Source: an uncultured Eubacteriales bacterium
GTDB taxonomy: Bacteria; Bacillota; Clostridia; Christensenellales; CAG-917
Direction of reading: 5' to 3'
NCBI GenBank assembly: GCA_900548005.1
Contig: URIZ01000019.1
Coordinates: 1 to 16,815, forward strand
Length of the DNA stretch: 16,815 nucleotides
Positions 1 to 7,790 of this stretch are shown piece by piece; within the stretch, counting starts at the first letter, position 1, and each line of letters begins with the position of its first letter. A program made the translations under genes and the position numbers. The notes beneath the pieces were generated by a model. It was not told the DNA's origin. It saw only the letters and a program-made list of their open reading frames with translations, and did no database searches.

Positions 1-81
1 GCAACCCTAATGTGCTATGCGCACATGAGTTGATGGACAAGGGGCTTTGACAAAGTCAGTCGCTATTTAGCGCGATTTTTT
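1..81. repeat. Partial structured repeat, related to the element at 14666-14843
   Basis: This stretch shares blocks with the 178-bp element near 14.7 kb: the hairpin block AACCCTAATGTGC-TATGC-GCACATGAGTTG (3-32), the block CAAAGTCAGTCGC (51-63) and an end resembling its terminal repeat (GCTATTTAGC followed by T's, 62-81). The hairpin stem ATGTGC/GCACAT (10-15 and 21-26) differs from ATGTAC/GTACAT in the other copy by a compensatory base-pair change. The middle is shorter than in the other copy, and the left part lies outside the window. CGCTA-TT-TAGCG (61-72) followed by CGATTTTTT could act as a weak plus-strand terminator. The right end abuts the truA stop codon. Confidence 0.7.
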
Positions 82-853
82 AGTATTGGACGGATATAAG
101 GGTAAGCCCCCTCGCCCCCAACGTCTTCCCTGCCATCGTTCTGTCACCGGTGGCGAGAGCGGCGGATACGTCTTGGGGAGTGAGTTTGCCGATGCCGACG
201 TAGACGAGAGTGCCGGCAATGATGCGCACCATGTTGTAGAGAAAACCGTTGCCGGTGACGGAGATTGAGAGTTCGCCGTCAAAAAATTTGCCGTCTTGAC
301 GGGGCTGAACGTTGTCGAACAAGCGAGCGGATATATCCACCGAATAGACTGTGCGGACGGTGTTTTTGATGACGCTGCCGCTTGCCTCGAAACACTTGAA
401 ATCGTGCGTGCCTTCTATGATTTTTGCCGCTTGCTCGATTTTGTCAAGGTCGAGCGGATAAGTGATATGCTCGTGATCGAGTTCGAGAAGGGGAAGACGA
501 TGCTTGGACACGTAGATTTTGTAGCAATAGGTCTTGCGCTTTGCAGAAAATCTCGCATTGAAATTTTCAGGTGCGACTTCACACGAGAGCATGCTTATAT
601 CATCGGGCAAATGCGTGTTGACGGCAAAAGGTATCTTGTCTGTGGGAATAGACGTATCTGCATCGAAATGCACCACTTGTCCGAGCGCGTGAACACCTGC
701 GTCCGTACGACCGCTTGCGGTTGTCGAAGTGGGTGCGCCGAAGGTTTTTTCAAGAGCCTTTTCAAGCACTTCTTGCACGCTGAGTCCGTTGAGTTGGCGT
801 TGCCAACCCACATAGTTTGCGCCGAAATAGGAAATCACTGCAAGGTATCTCAT
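80..853 (-). CDS. truA: tRNA pseudouridine(38-40) synthase TruA
   Basis: TruA converts uridines 38-40 of the tRNA anticodon arm to pseudouridine in the cytoplasm. The 257-residue protein has the usual family length. It shows the N-terminal YFGANYVGWQRQ segment, the catalytic motif GRTDAGVHA at about residues 48-56 (nucleophile Asp51) and the C-terminal FLYNMVRIIAGTL segment typical of the family. The start overlaps the ecfT stop by four bases (ATGA), and a GGAG lies seven bases upstream inside ecfT, so translation is probably coupled. It is the last gene of the ecfA1-ecfA2-ecfT-truA operon, an order conserved in many Firmicutes. Its stop codon lies directly at the edge of the structured repeat at 1-81. 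Nothing is missing; the identification is secure. Confidence 0.97.
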   Translation of the reverse strand: MRYLAVISYFGANYVGWQRQLNGLSVQEVLEKALEKTFGAPTSTTASGRTDAGVHALGQVVHFDADTSIPTDKIPFAVNTHLPDDISMLSCEVAPENFNARFSAKRKTYCYKIYVSKHRLPLLELDHEHITYPLDLDKIEQAAKIIEGTHDFKCFEASGSVIKNTVRTVYSVDISARLFDNVQPRQDGKFFDGELSISVTGNGFLYNMVRIIAGTLVYVGIGKLTPQDVSAALATGDRTMAGKTLGARGLTLISVQY

Positions 854-1710
854 AAAAGGTCTCCGAATATCATTGCGTCGATGTTGATTCCGATTGTCGG
901 AAAATAGTATCTTTCAAGCAAAATCACAACGAAATATGCGCATATCAAAAGGAATGCGACAAGGTCGCCCCAGCCGAGTTTTGCCTTCTTCATTTTGGTG
1001 CGTTTTTCGGTGGCATTGTAGCACCTTGCGTCCATTGCAAAAGCAAGCTCGTCCGCGCGTCTGAACGAGTTGACGAAAAGGGGTATCAACACGGGCAACA
1101 TCGCTTTGGCTCTTGCAAAAAGTCCGCCCGTGTCAAAACTTGCGCCGCGCGCTTTTTGCGCCGCTATGATCTTGTTGGTTTCTTCAAAAAGAGTGGGAAT
1201 AAAGCGCAACGCAATGCTCATGATCATGGCAATATCTCTGACAGGCACTTTGATGAGTTTGAGCGGCGACATAAGACTTTCCACGCCGTCCGCAAGCGCA
1301 ACCGGAGTTGTGGTGAGCGAGAGCAAAGATGCGCCCGAAATCAACAAAACGAGCCTTAAAGCCATCTTTATGGTTGTATGAACTCCCGTTTTGGTGATTG
1401 TGAAGATTTTCCAGCTCCACAAAACAACGTCGTCGTTGCCGCCTCTGACCACAAACAAATTGATGAGCGCGGTGATGACGACAATCAGCAAAATGCCCTT
1501 GACGCTCTTCAAAACGGACGCCATGGGCAAGCGCGCAAGCAAGATTATGGCAACGAGCATGACAAGCGTGAGCATAAATCCGAAATAGGATTTGACAAAG
1601 AAAATGCCGATGACAAACATGAGCGTAAGGATCAATTTCACCCTTGCGTCAAGTCTATGCACGGGGGAATCCACGGGGTAATATTGACCAAATGCAACGT
1701 CCTTAAACAT
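850..1710 (-). CDS. ecfT: Energy-coupling factor transporter transmembrane protein EcfT
   Basis: EcfT is the membrane scaffold that couples the EcfA1/EcfA2 ATPases to interchangeable substrate-binding S components of ECF importers. The 286-residue product has several hydrophobic segments (about 27-60, 70-88, 118-133, 205-213, 250-267). It carries the coupling-helix motif AQKARGA (ARG at 187-189) and a second motif AMDARCY, with ARC at 228-230 where many homologues have ARG. The ATG at 1710 was chosen over an upstream in-frame ATG (1767) because GGAGAG precedes it, it overlaps the ecfA2 stop by eight bases, and the N-terminus (FGQYYPVDSPVHRLDAR) starts as family members do. No S component is encoded nearby, so this is probably a shared (group II) module. 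Confidence 0.96.
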   Translation of the reverse strand: MFKDVAFGQYYPVDSPVHRLDARVKLILTLMFVIGIFFVKSYFGFMLTLVMLVAIILLARLPMASVLKSVKGILLIVVITALINLFVVRGGNDDVVLWSWKIFTITKTGVHTTIKMALRLVLLISGASLLSLTTTPVALADGVESLMSPLKLIKVPVRDIAMIMSIALRFIPTLFEETNKIIAAQKARGASFDTGGLFARAKAMLPVLIPLFVNSFRRADELAFAMDARCYNATEKRTKMKKAKLGWGDLVAFLLICAYFVVILLERYYFPTIGINIDAMIFGDLL

Positions 1711-2701
1711 CGCTCTCCACCCCCTTGTCTTGCTTGTGCTCGGCAAGAGAAATCTCGCCGTTTTCATCGCCGCGATCGGCGGTGTTTTCTTGATTTGAAC
1801 ATGCGGATTTTTCAGCGTGATTGCCTGCTGAATTTTTCACTTTTTCTTCTCTGATTCTTGCAAGTTCGAGGCACAATTCGTCCATGGAAATCACGTCTTT
1901 TGCAACGGGTATTCCGCAAGCTATGAACTCGTCGGCAAGGTGCGCCGCGCTTGGCACGTCAAGCCCTATATCAGAGATGAGTTGCCTTGCGGTGAACACT
2001 TGTTTGGGCGTGCCGTCCGCCACGATTTTGCCGTCTTTGAGCGCGATTATTCTGTCCGCAATCACGGCGATGTCGTCCATGTTGTGCGACACCATTATGA
2101 CGGTGGGAGACACTTCGCGTTGCAGCTTTTTCACAAGCGCAAGGATCTCTTCTCTGCCCACGGGATCGAGCCCCGCCACAGGTTCGTCAAGGATGAGAAT
2201 TTTGGGTTGCATGGCAATGACGCCCGCAATTGCCGCGCGTCTTTTTTCGCCGCCCGACAAATCAAACGGACTTCTTTGCGCAAAAGTTGCGTAATCGAGC
2301 CCCACGACACTCATTGCCTTTTTCACTCTCTTGTCGATTTCTTCCTTGTCGAGCTTCATATTTTTTGGACCGAACGCCACGTCTTTTTCAACGGTGTCGG
2401 CAAAAAGCTGATATTCGGGATATTGGAAAACCATGCCCACTTCAAAACGCAATTTTTTGAGCGTTTTTTTGTCGCAAGAGTTCATTCCGTTTACGATAAT
2501 TTGCGATTTTTTCTTGTCTTGGATCTTGATCAAGCCGTTTAGATGCTGGATAAGCGTGGATTTGCCGCTGCCGGTTGCACCGACTATACCCACAAAAGAA
2601 CCTTCTTCGATTTCAAGGTTCACGTCATCCAACGCCTTCTTCTCGTAGGGCGTTTTTTTGGAATATATATAGGTGAGATTTTTTATTTCAATTGCAGGCA
2701 T
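1703..2701 (-). CDS. ecfA2: ECF transporter ATP-binding subunit EcfA2, with long charged tail
   Basis: This is one of the two ABC ATPases that power the ECF transporter at the inner face of the membrane. Visible motifs are Walker A GATGSGKS (41-48), Q-loop Gln93, signature LSGGEKR (148-154), Walker B ILILDEP (168-174) and the switch His206. The family is usually about 280-290 residues; this one has 332. The extra ~45 residues are a polar, Asp/Glu/Lys/Asn-rich tail with no hydrophobic pattern, probably disordered. The start overlaps the end of ecfA1 by 19 bases and has a GGAGAAAG site just upstream. Being second after ecfA1, and its motif context, favour EcfA2 over EcfA1. The function is secure; the tail is unusual. 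Confidence 0.95.
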   Translation of the reverse strand: MPAIEIKNLTYIYSKKTPYEKKALDDVNLEIEEGSFVGIVGATGSGKSTLIQHLNGLIKIQDKKKSQIIVNGMNSCDKKTLKKLRFEVGMVFQYPEYQLFADTVEKDVAFGPKNMKLDKEEIDKRVKKAMSVVGLDYATFAQRSPFDLSGGEKRRAAIAGVIAMQPKILILDEPVAGLDPVGREEILALVKKLQREVSPTVIMVSHNMDDIAVIADRIIALKDGKIVADGTPKQVFTARQLISDIGLDVPSAAHLADEFIACGIPVAKDVISMDELCLELARIREEKVKNSAGNHAEKSACSNQENTADRGDENGEISLAEHKQDKGVESDV

Positions 2702-3516
2702 ACTTTCTCCACGAGTTCCTTTTCGTCGATGACCACTCCGTCAAATCGAAAGCCCTTTTCGGACAACTCTCTTGAGAGCTTGCTCACGGGCGGTAATGTT
2801 AGACCGCACGCTTCGAGCATGCCCGACGAAAACACTTCTTTGGGCGTTCCGTCAATTGCGATCCTGCCCTTTCTCAGCACGATGACTCTGTCGGCAAGGG
2901 CGGCTTCTTCCATATTGTGAGTGATGTTTATCACGGTGATCCCCTGCTCGTTGAGCGATTTTGCAACGCTCATAACGTCTTTTCTGCCGTTTGGATCGAG
3001 CATGGACGTCGATTCGTCAAGGATGAGAATGTCGGGGCGCATGGCAAGCACTCCGGCGATTGCGATACGCTGTTTTTGACCGCCCGAAAGTTTGGACGCG
3101 CTGCGATCTCTAAACTCGCTCATGCCCACGGCTTCGAGCGCGGAATTTACTCTCTCTATGATTTCATCGCGCGGAACGCCGATATTTTCAGGGCCGAACG
3201 CAATATCGTCTTCTATGATTGTCGCGACCATCTGATTGTCGGGGTTTTGAAACACCATACCCGCTTTTTTGCGGATTTCAAACGTGTTTTTCTCGTCCTT
3301 TGTGGAAAGACCGTCGATAAGCACGTCCCCTTCGTTTGGGACAAAGAGCCCGTTGAGCAGTTTTGCGAGCGTGGATTTTCCCGATCCGTTCATGCCGGCG
3401 AGCGCGACAAAAGAGCCTTTTTCGATGGAAAAAGACACTCCTTTCAAGGCTTTTACGGCATGCCCGTCGCCGAGAGAATAGTTGTAACTGACGTTTTTTA
3501 CTTCGATTTGCGACAT
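2683..3516 (-). CDS. ecfA1: ECF transporter ATP-binding subunit EcfA1
   Basis: This is the first ABC ATPase of the ECF energising module. The 277-residue protein has Walker A GMNGSGKS (41-48), Q-loop Gln90, signature LSGGQKQR (143-150), Walker B ILILDE (163-168) and switch His200. The Walker B aspartate is followed by glutamate and then serine (DES), as is frequent in EcfA1. The ATG at 3516 is preferred over an in-frame GTG at 3534, because a good extended -10 box lies between the two and the alignment-like N-terminus starts at MSQIEVKNVSY. No ribosome binding site precedes this ATG; the predicted transcription start falls on its A (see promoter entry). It is the first gene of the operon and is divergent from the oxidoreductase gene. 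Confidence 0.95.
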   Translation of the reverse strand: MSQIEVKNVSYNYSLGDGHAVKALKGVSFSIEKGSFVALAGMNGSGKSTLAKLLNGLFVPNEGDVLIDGLSTKDEKNTFEIRKKAGMVFQNPDNQMVATIIEDDIAFGPENIGVPRDEIIERVNSALEAVGMSEFRDRSASKLSGGQKQRIAIAGVLAMRPDILILDESTSMLDPNGRKDVMSVAKSLNEQGITVINITHNMEEAALADRVIVLRKGRIAIDGTPKEVFSSGMLEACGLTLPPVSKLSRELSEKGFRFDGVVIDEKELVEKVCLQLK

Positions 3517-3522
3517 GGCAAA

Positions 3523-3551
3523 AGTATAACACACGCAACGAATATTTGCAA
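3523..3551 (-). promoter_or_regulatory. Promoter of the ecfA1-ecfA2-ecfT-truA operon, predicted leaderless
   Basis: Read on the minus strand, TTGCAA (3551-3546) is followed after 17 bases by TATACT (3528-3523), preceded by TGT, i.e. an extended -10. Six bases (TTTGCC) separate the -10 box from the ATG at 3516, so the expected transcription start coincides with the start codon. This fits the lack of a Shine-Dalgarno sequence. Confidence 0.6.
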
Positions 3552-3593
3552 ACGCTATGCTATCGAACGTTTTGTTTTATTCTTGAAACCCGT

Positions 3594-3611
3594 CAAAAAT
3601 CCTGATTTTTG
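3594..3611. other. Perfect 8-bp inverted repeat in the divergent intergenic region
   Basis: CAAAAATC-CT-GATTTTTG is a perfect inverted repeat with a two-base centre. It sits about 43 bp upstream of the ecfA1 -35 box and 75 bp upstream of the oxidoreductase -35 box. It could be an operator, or a very short hairpin; nothing in the sequence decides. Confidence 0.4.
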
Positions 3612-3664
3612 CAAGATGCGATTGCTTTTGCGAGCCCCCCACGCAAAGATTGGCGATTTTTAGT

Positions 3665-3684
3665 GCGGCAATTCCGCCCTTTTT
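3665..3684 (+). terminator. Weak terminator-like hairpin upstream of the oxidoreductase promoter
   Basis: GCGG-CAATT-CCGC is followed by CCTTTTT. The stem is only four pairs, so it may be chance. If real, it would insulate the oxidoreductase promoter from upstream plus-strand transcription. Confidence 0.25.
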
Positions 3685-3685
3685 A

Positions 3686-3714
3686 TTGACTATTAGTCTT
3701 TAGCAATATATAAT
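3686..3714 (+). promoter_or_regulatory. Strong vegetative promoter of the pyruvate:ferredoxin oxidoreductase gene
   Basis: TTGACT (3686-3691), a 17-base spacer and a perfect TATAAT (3709-3714) give a near-consensus sigma-A promoter. The expected start is near 3721, leaving a leader of about 69 bases. The strength fits the strongly biased codon use of the gene. Confidence 0.8.
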
Positions 3715-3729
3715 ATATAATGACTGCGC

Positions 3730-3745
3730 GCGTATGCATATACGC
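3730..3745. promoter_or_regulatory. Inverted repeat at the start of the oxidoreductase leader, possible operator
   Basis: GCGTAT-GCAT-ATACGC lies 9-24 bases after the predicted transcription start. It could be a repressor site or a 5' hairpin of the mRNA. It does not match the redox regulator Rex motif (TTGTGAA-N4-TTCACAA). Confidence 0.4.
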
Positions 3746-3789
3746 TACGCACAACACTAGAAGATATATTATTTGGAGGAAATCCCGAT

Positions 3790-6700
3790 ATGAAAAAAAT
3801 GACCATTGACGGTAATACCGCTGCGGCACACATCGCGTATGCGTTCTCTGACGTTGCGGCTATCTACCCCATCACTCCGTCGTCCCCGATGGCGGAAAAC
3901 TGCGACGATTGGGCAGGACAAGGCAGAAAGAACCTTTTCGGCAACGTTCTCAAAATCGCAGAAATGCAATCTGAAGCAGGCGCGGCAGGCGCAGTTCACG
4001 GCTCTTTGGCAGCAGGCGCATTGACAAGCACCTTCACCGCGAGCCAAGGCTTGCTTCTTATGATCCCCAACATGTACAAGATTGCGGGCGAATTGCTCCC
4101 CTGCGTGTTCAACGTATCCGCAAGAAGCGTTGCAGGCCACGCTCTCAACATTTTCGGTGACCACTCCGACGTGATGGCTTGCCGTCAAACCGGTTTTGCG
4201 ATGCTCGCAGCCAACAGCGTTCAAGAAGTTATGGATCTCACTTTGGTGTCTTATCTTTCCACCATCGAATCCAGTGTTCCTTTCCTTAACTTCTTCGACG
4301 GTTTCCGCACTTCTCACGAAGTTGACAAGATCGACGTGATCGACTACGACGAAATCAAACCGCTCGTAAACTTCAAGAAAGTCGACGAATTCCGCGCACG
4401 CGCTCTCAACCCCGAACATCCCCACCAACAAGGCACGGCACAAAACCCCGACATCTACTTCCAAAACAGAGAAGCAAGCAACAAGTTCTATGACGCAGTC
4501 CCCGCAATCGTTCAAGCGGAAATGGACAAAGTCAGCCAACTCACCGGAAGAAAATATCATCTCGTTGACTACTACGGCGCACCCGATGCGGACAGAGTCA
4601 TCGTCATCATGGGCTCGGGCGCAGAAGCGGTTGAAGAAACCGTTGACTATCTCAACGCACGCGGCAACAAAGTCGGTCTTTTGAAGGTCAGACTCTATCG
4701 TCCTTTCCCGCAAGACGCATTTGTCAAAGCAATCCCCGCAACCTGCAAGACCATCACCGTTATGGACAGAACAAAAGAGCCGGGCGCACAAGGCGAGCCT
4801 CTCTATCTCGACGTCGTGTCCGCTTTGAATGAAGCAGGCGTACAAAAAGAAGTGCTCTGCGGCCGCTACGGTCTTGGCAGCAAGGAATTCAATCCGTCCA
4901 TGGTCAACGCAATCTACGCAAACATGAGCGGCGAAAAGAAAGATCGTTTCACCGTCGGCATCAACGACGACGTGACGCATCACTCTCTCGAAGTCACCGA
5001 AAAGATCGACGCAGCGGACGCAAGCGCAATCTCCTGCAAGTTCTATGGTCTCGGCTCTGACGGCACCGTCGGCGCAAACAAGAACTCAATCAAGATCATC
5101 GGCGACCACACCGACAAATACGCACAAGCATACTTCGCATACGACTCCAAGAAGTCGGGCGGTATCACCATCTCTCACTTGCGTTTCTCCGACAAGCCCA
5201 TCCGCAGCACCTACCTTATCGACCAAGCGGACTTTGTGGCTTGCCACAACGAATCATACGTTCTCCGCTATGATATGCTCTCCGACCTTAAAGACGGCGG
5301 CACGTTCCTTCTCAACTCTCAATGGGAGCCCGAAGAAATGGACGCAAAACTCCCGGCGGCAATGAAGAACATGATCGCAAAGAAACACATCAAATTCTAC
5401 ACTCTCGATGGCTTGAAAGTCATCCAAGAGATCGGCACCAAGAAGGGCGTCAACACCGTCATGCAAGCGGCATTCTTCAAGCTTGCAAACGTCATCCCCT
5501 ACGAAGATGCAGAACGCTATATGAAGGAAATGATCAAAAAGTCCTACGGCAAGAAAGGCGACGCTGTCGTTGCAATGAACAACGCTTGCGTGGACAAGGC
5601 GATCGCACACCTTAAAGAAGTCAAATATCCGCAAAGCTGGGAGACCACAACCAAGGGCGCAGATCCGTTGCCCGTCCCCAACGATGAATACTTCAAAACC
5701 TTCATCGCACCCATCGCGGCACAAGAAGGCGACAAACTCCCCGTTTCCGCATTCAACCCCAACGGTTACGTACCCACCGGCACGACCAAGTTTGAAAAAC
5801 GCGGCATCGCAGTCGCAGTTCCCGTTTGGGATCCCGACAAGTGCATCCAATGCAACCGCTGCTCTCTCGTTTGCCCGCACGCGGCAATTCGTCCGACGCT
5901 CGCAACCGCAGAAGAGCTTGCAAACAAGCCCGAAGGTTTCGTCACCAAGCCCGCTATCGGCGTGAAAGGTTACGAATTCCGTATGCAAGTCAGCCCGTTT
6001 GACTGCACGGGTTGCTCCAACTGCGTGGCTGTCTGCCCGTCCAAAGAAAAGGCTCTCACCATGGTTCCGCTCGACGACGCTATCGCATCCGACGAAGCAA
6101 ACTGGGATTACGCTGCAGAGCTCAAAGAGACCACTGCAGAGCTCAAATCCGTCAACGTCAAGAACAGCCAATTCAAGAAGCCGCTCTTTGAGTTCTCGGG
6201 CGCATGCGCAGGCTGCGGCGAAACTCCGTACGTCAAACTTATGACGCAACTTTTCGGCGACAGAATGCTCATCGCAAACGCAACCGGTTGCTCCTCCATC
6301 TACGGCGGCAGCGCACCGACTTGCCCCTACACCAAGAACGACAAAGGTCGCGGTCCCGCATGGGCAAACTCCTTGTTTGAAGACAATGCGGAATTCGGCT
6401 TCGGTATGCACCTTGCATACGACACTCGCCGCAACGTGCTTGCAAACGACATCAACTCTTTGCTTGCTCTCGGCACGGTGTCCGACGCTATGGTTGCGGC
6501 TCTCAACGCATGGCTTGAAAACAAAGAAGACGCTCAAAAGAGTGAAGAGACAGCCAACGCAATCATCGCACTTCTCCCCGAAGAAAAGAAGAACGCAAAC
6601 GGCGTCAGCCTTGACCTTCTCAACAGCATTGAGGCAAGAGAAGATTGCTTGATCAAGAAATCCGTTTGGATTGTCGGCGGCGACGGCTGGGCATACGACA

Positions 6701-7317
6701 TCGGCTACAACGGCGTTGACCACGTGCTTGCAAGCGGCGAAGACATCAACATCCTTGTTCTCGACACCGAAGTGTACTCCAACACCGGCGGACAAGCGTC
6801 CAAGTCCACCCCGACCGGCGCAATTGCGAAATTCGCGTCCACCGGCAAACGCACCAAGAAGAAAGACCTTGCGTTGCTCGCAATGGACTACGGCTATGTG
6901 TACGTCGCACAAGTTTCCATGGGCGGAGATATGAACCAAGTCGTCAAAGCATTCGCAGAAGCGGAAGCATACCACGGCCCGTCCATCATCATCGCTTATG
7001 CACCATGCATCAACCACGGCATCAAGGGCGGCATGGACAACTCTCAAATGGAAATGAAGAAGGCTGTTGACTGCGGATATTGGCAACTCTTCCGCTACAA
7101 CCCGACTCTCGTCGGCACAGACAAAGCTCCGCTTGTCATCGACAGCAAAGAGCCCACCGACGACTATCAAGCCTTCCTTATGAACGAAACGAGATACGCA
7201 TCCCTTGCAAAGATGAATCCGGATGCGGCAAGAGCCTTGTTTGCAAAGAACGAAGAAGACGCTGCAAAGAAACGTGCATACTACGTCAAGAAAGCAGCCG
7301 CCTACACCGAAGAATAA
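3790..7317 (+). CDS. nifJ: Pyruvate:ferredoxin (flavodoxin) oxidoreductase, single-chain
   Basis: The enzyme oxidises pyruvate with coenzyme A to acetyl-CoA and CO2, reducing ferredoxin, the central step of anaerobic fermentation. The 1175-residue chain has the full homodimeric architecture: an N-terminal domain with DGNTAAAHIAYAFSDVAAIY and YPITPSSPMAE (about 6-35), the gamma domain with GLGSDGTVGANKNSIKII (about 419), two 4Fe-4S motifs CIQCNRCSLVCP (685-696) and CTGCSNCVAVCP (739-750), the third-cluster/TPP-domain motif CAGCGE (806-811), and TPP-binding GDGWAYDIGY (from 964) with NTGGQ (998-1002). A GGAGGA at 3775-3780 sets the ATG at 3790. Codon use is extremely biased, with GCA, AAC, ATC and CTC prominent, as expected for high expression. 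The gene is monocistronic, between its own promoter and a terminator. The symbol por is also in use for this enzyme. Confidence 0.97.
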   Translation: MKKMTIDGNTAAAHIAYAFSDVAAIYPITPSSPMAENCDDWAGQGRKNLFGNVLKIAEMQSEAGAAGAVHGSLAAGALTSTFTASQGLLLMIPNMYKIAGELLPCVFNVSARSVAGHALNIFGDHSDVMACRQTGFAMLAANSVQEVMDLTLVSYLSTIESSVPFLNFFDGFRTSHEVDKIDVIDYDEIKPLVNFKKVDEFRARALNPEHPHQQGTAQNPDIYFQNREASNKFYDAVPAIVQAEMDKVSQLTGRKYHLVDYYGAPDADRVIVIMGSGAEAVEETVDYLNARGNKVGLLKVRLYRPFPQDAFVKAIPATCKTITVMDRTKEPGAQGEPLYLDVVSALNEAGVQKEVLCGRYGLGSKEFNPSMVNAIYANMSGEKKDRFTVGINDDVTHHSLEVTEKIDAADASAISCKFYGLGSDGTVGANKNSIKIIGDHTDKYAQAYFAYDSKKSGGITISHLRFSDKPIRSTYLIDQADFVACHNESYVLRYDMLSDLKDGGTFLLNSQWEPEEMDAKLPAAMKNMIAKKHIKFYTLDGLKVIQEIGTKKGVNTVMQAAFFKLANVIPYEDAERYMKEMIKKSYGKKGDAVVAMNNACVDKAIAHLKEVKYPQSWETTTKGADPLPVPNDEYFKTFIAPIAAQEGDKLPVSAFNPNGYVPTGTTKFEKRGIAVAVPVWDPDKCIQCNRCSLVCPHAAIRPTLATAEELANKPEGFVTKPAIGVKGYEFRMQVSPFDCTGCSNCVAVCPSKEKALTMVPLDDAIASDEANWDYAAELKETTAELKSVNVKNSQFKKPLFEFSGACAGCGETPYVKLMTQLFGDRMLIANATGCSSIYGGSAPTCPYTKNDKGRGPAWANSLFEDNAEFGFGMHLAYDTRRNVLANDINSLLALGTVSDAMVAALNAWLENKEDAQKSEETANAIIALLPEEKKNANGVSLDLLNSIEAREDCLIKKSVWIVGGDGWAYDIGYNGVDHVLASGEDINILVLDTEVYSNTGGQASKSTPTGAIAKFASTGKRTKKKDLALLAMDYGYVYVAQVSMGGDMNQVVKAFAEAEAYHGPSIIIAYAPCINHGIKGGMDNSQMEMKKAVDCGYWQLFRYNPTLVGTDKAPLVIDSKEPTDDYQAFLMNETRYASLAKMNPDAARALFAKNEEDAAKKRAYYVKKAAAYTEE

Positions 7318-7330
7318 TCTTCACGACAAC

Positions 7331-7366
7331 AAAAGCCCCTTGGCTCTCGCCAAGGGGTTTTTATTT
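7331..7366 (+). terminator. Intrinsic terminator after the oxidoreductase gene
   Basis: CCCCTTGG (7336-7343) pairs perfectly with CCAAGGGG (7350-7357) around a six-base loop and is followed by TTTTTATTTT. Flanking AAAA on the left makes it potentially bidirectional. Confidence 0.92.
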
Positions 7367-7414
7367 TGCTGTTGAACGGCATTTTCGCAATCTATCCGCC
7401 TCAAAATTGTCCAC

Positions 7415-7443
7415 TTGTCAATCGACAAAATATCCGCTATAAT
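7415..7443 (+). promoter_or_regulatory. Near-consensus promoter without an adjacent gene, overlapping an inverted repeat
   Basis: TTGTCA (7415-7420), 17 bases and a perfect TATAAT (7438-7443) form a strong-looking sigma-A promoter. TTGTC-AATC-GACAA (7415-7428) overlaps the -35 box and could be an operator. The first convincing start codon is about 150 bases further on (7599), so the transcript would be either a small RNA or a long leader for the 52-residue protein. The segment 7450-7537 holds no gene that I can support. Confidence 0.55.
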
Positions 7444-7537
7444 ATCAAAAACGGAACTCGTTTTCAACATAGAGCCGTCAATAGACATTTTTCGACAAAA
7501 CAAGACATCTCGGCTTATCTTTTATGCGGTTTTGCCG

Positions 7538-7567
7538 TTGACAGTTTCATTCGTTGTGCTGTATTGT
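7538..7567 (+). promoter_or_regulatory. Possible promoter of the 52-residue small protein
   Basis: A perfect TTGACA (7538-7543) is followed after 18 bases by TATTGT (7562-7567), a weak -10. The start would be near 7574, about 25 bases before the ATG and just ahead of the AAGGAG site. Confidence 0.5.
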
Positions 7568-7598
7568 GAAATCAGAAAAACACCCAAGGAGAATTTTT

Positions 7599-7757
7599 AT
7601 GGAAGAACTGCTCACCAAAATTGGAGAACTGGTCGCAACCGAAATCGACGACGTCATCGACGTTGAATACGTGGACAAAGAAATGGGATATATGTTTTAT
7701 CTCACTCTCAAAGACGGCAAAAAAGTGCTGTTGTCTTTGATCGATTCGGGGCTGTAA
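7599..7757 (+). CDS. Small hypothetical protein, 52 residues
   Basis: I do not recognise this family. The product begins MEELLTKIGELVATEIDDVI and is acidic in the first half; the second half alternates hydrophobic and polar residues (YMFYLTLKDGKKVLLSLID), suggesting a short helix followed by two or three beta strands. There are no cysteines, no signal peptide and no membrane segment. The evidence that it is real is a good AAGGAG six bases before the ATG, a promoter-like sequence upstream, and a strong terminator 34 bases after the stop. The longer frame upstream of this ATG has no ribosome binding site. It forms its own transcription unit between the oxidoreductase gene and the large lipoprotein gene. 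Confidence 0.75.
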   Translation: MEELLTKIGELVATEIDDVIDVEYVDKEMGYMFYLTLKDGKKVLLSLIDSGL

Positions 7758-7790
7758 TCCCCCGCTCGCAAAGAGCAATACCCAAAATGA

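Noticed and set aside
296..907. 203-codon plus-strand frame over truA
   Set aside because: It is antisense to truA, has no ribosome binding site and a meaningless product.
3517..3534. Upstream GTG start of EcfA1 giving six extra residues
   Set aside because: The codons overlap the -10 box of the promoter and have no ribosome binding site; the conserved N-terminus starts at the ATG.
5254..7170. 638-codon open frame on the minus strand inside the oxidoreductase gene
   Set aside because: It is antisense to a fully convincing gene with strong codon bias. The product is Cys/Val/Asp-rich without domains, a typical shadow. The same applies to 3769-4983 on the minus strand.
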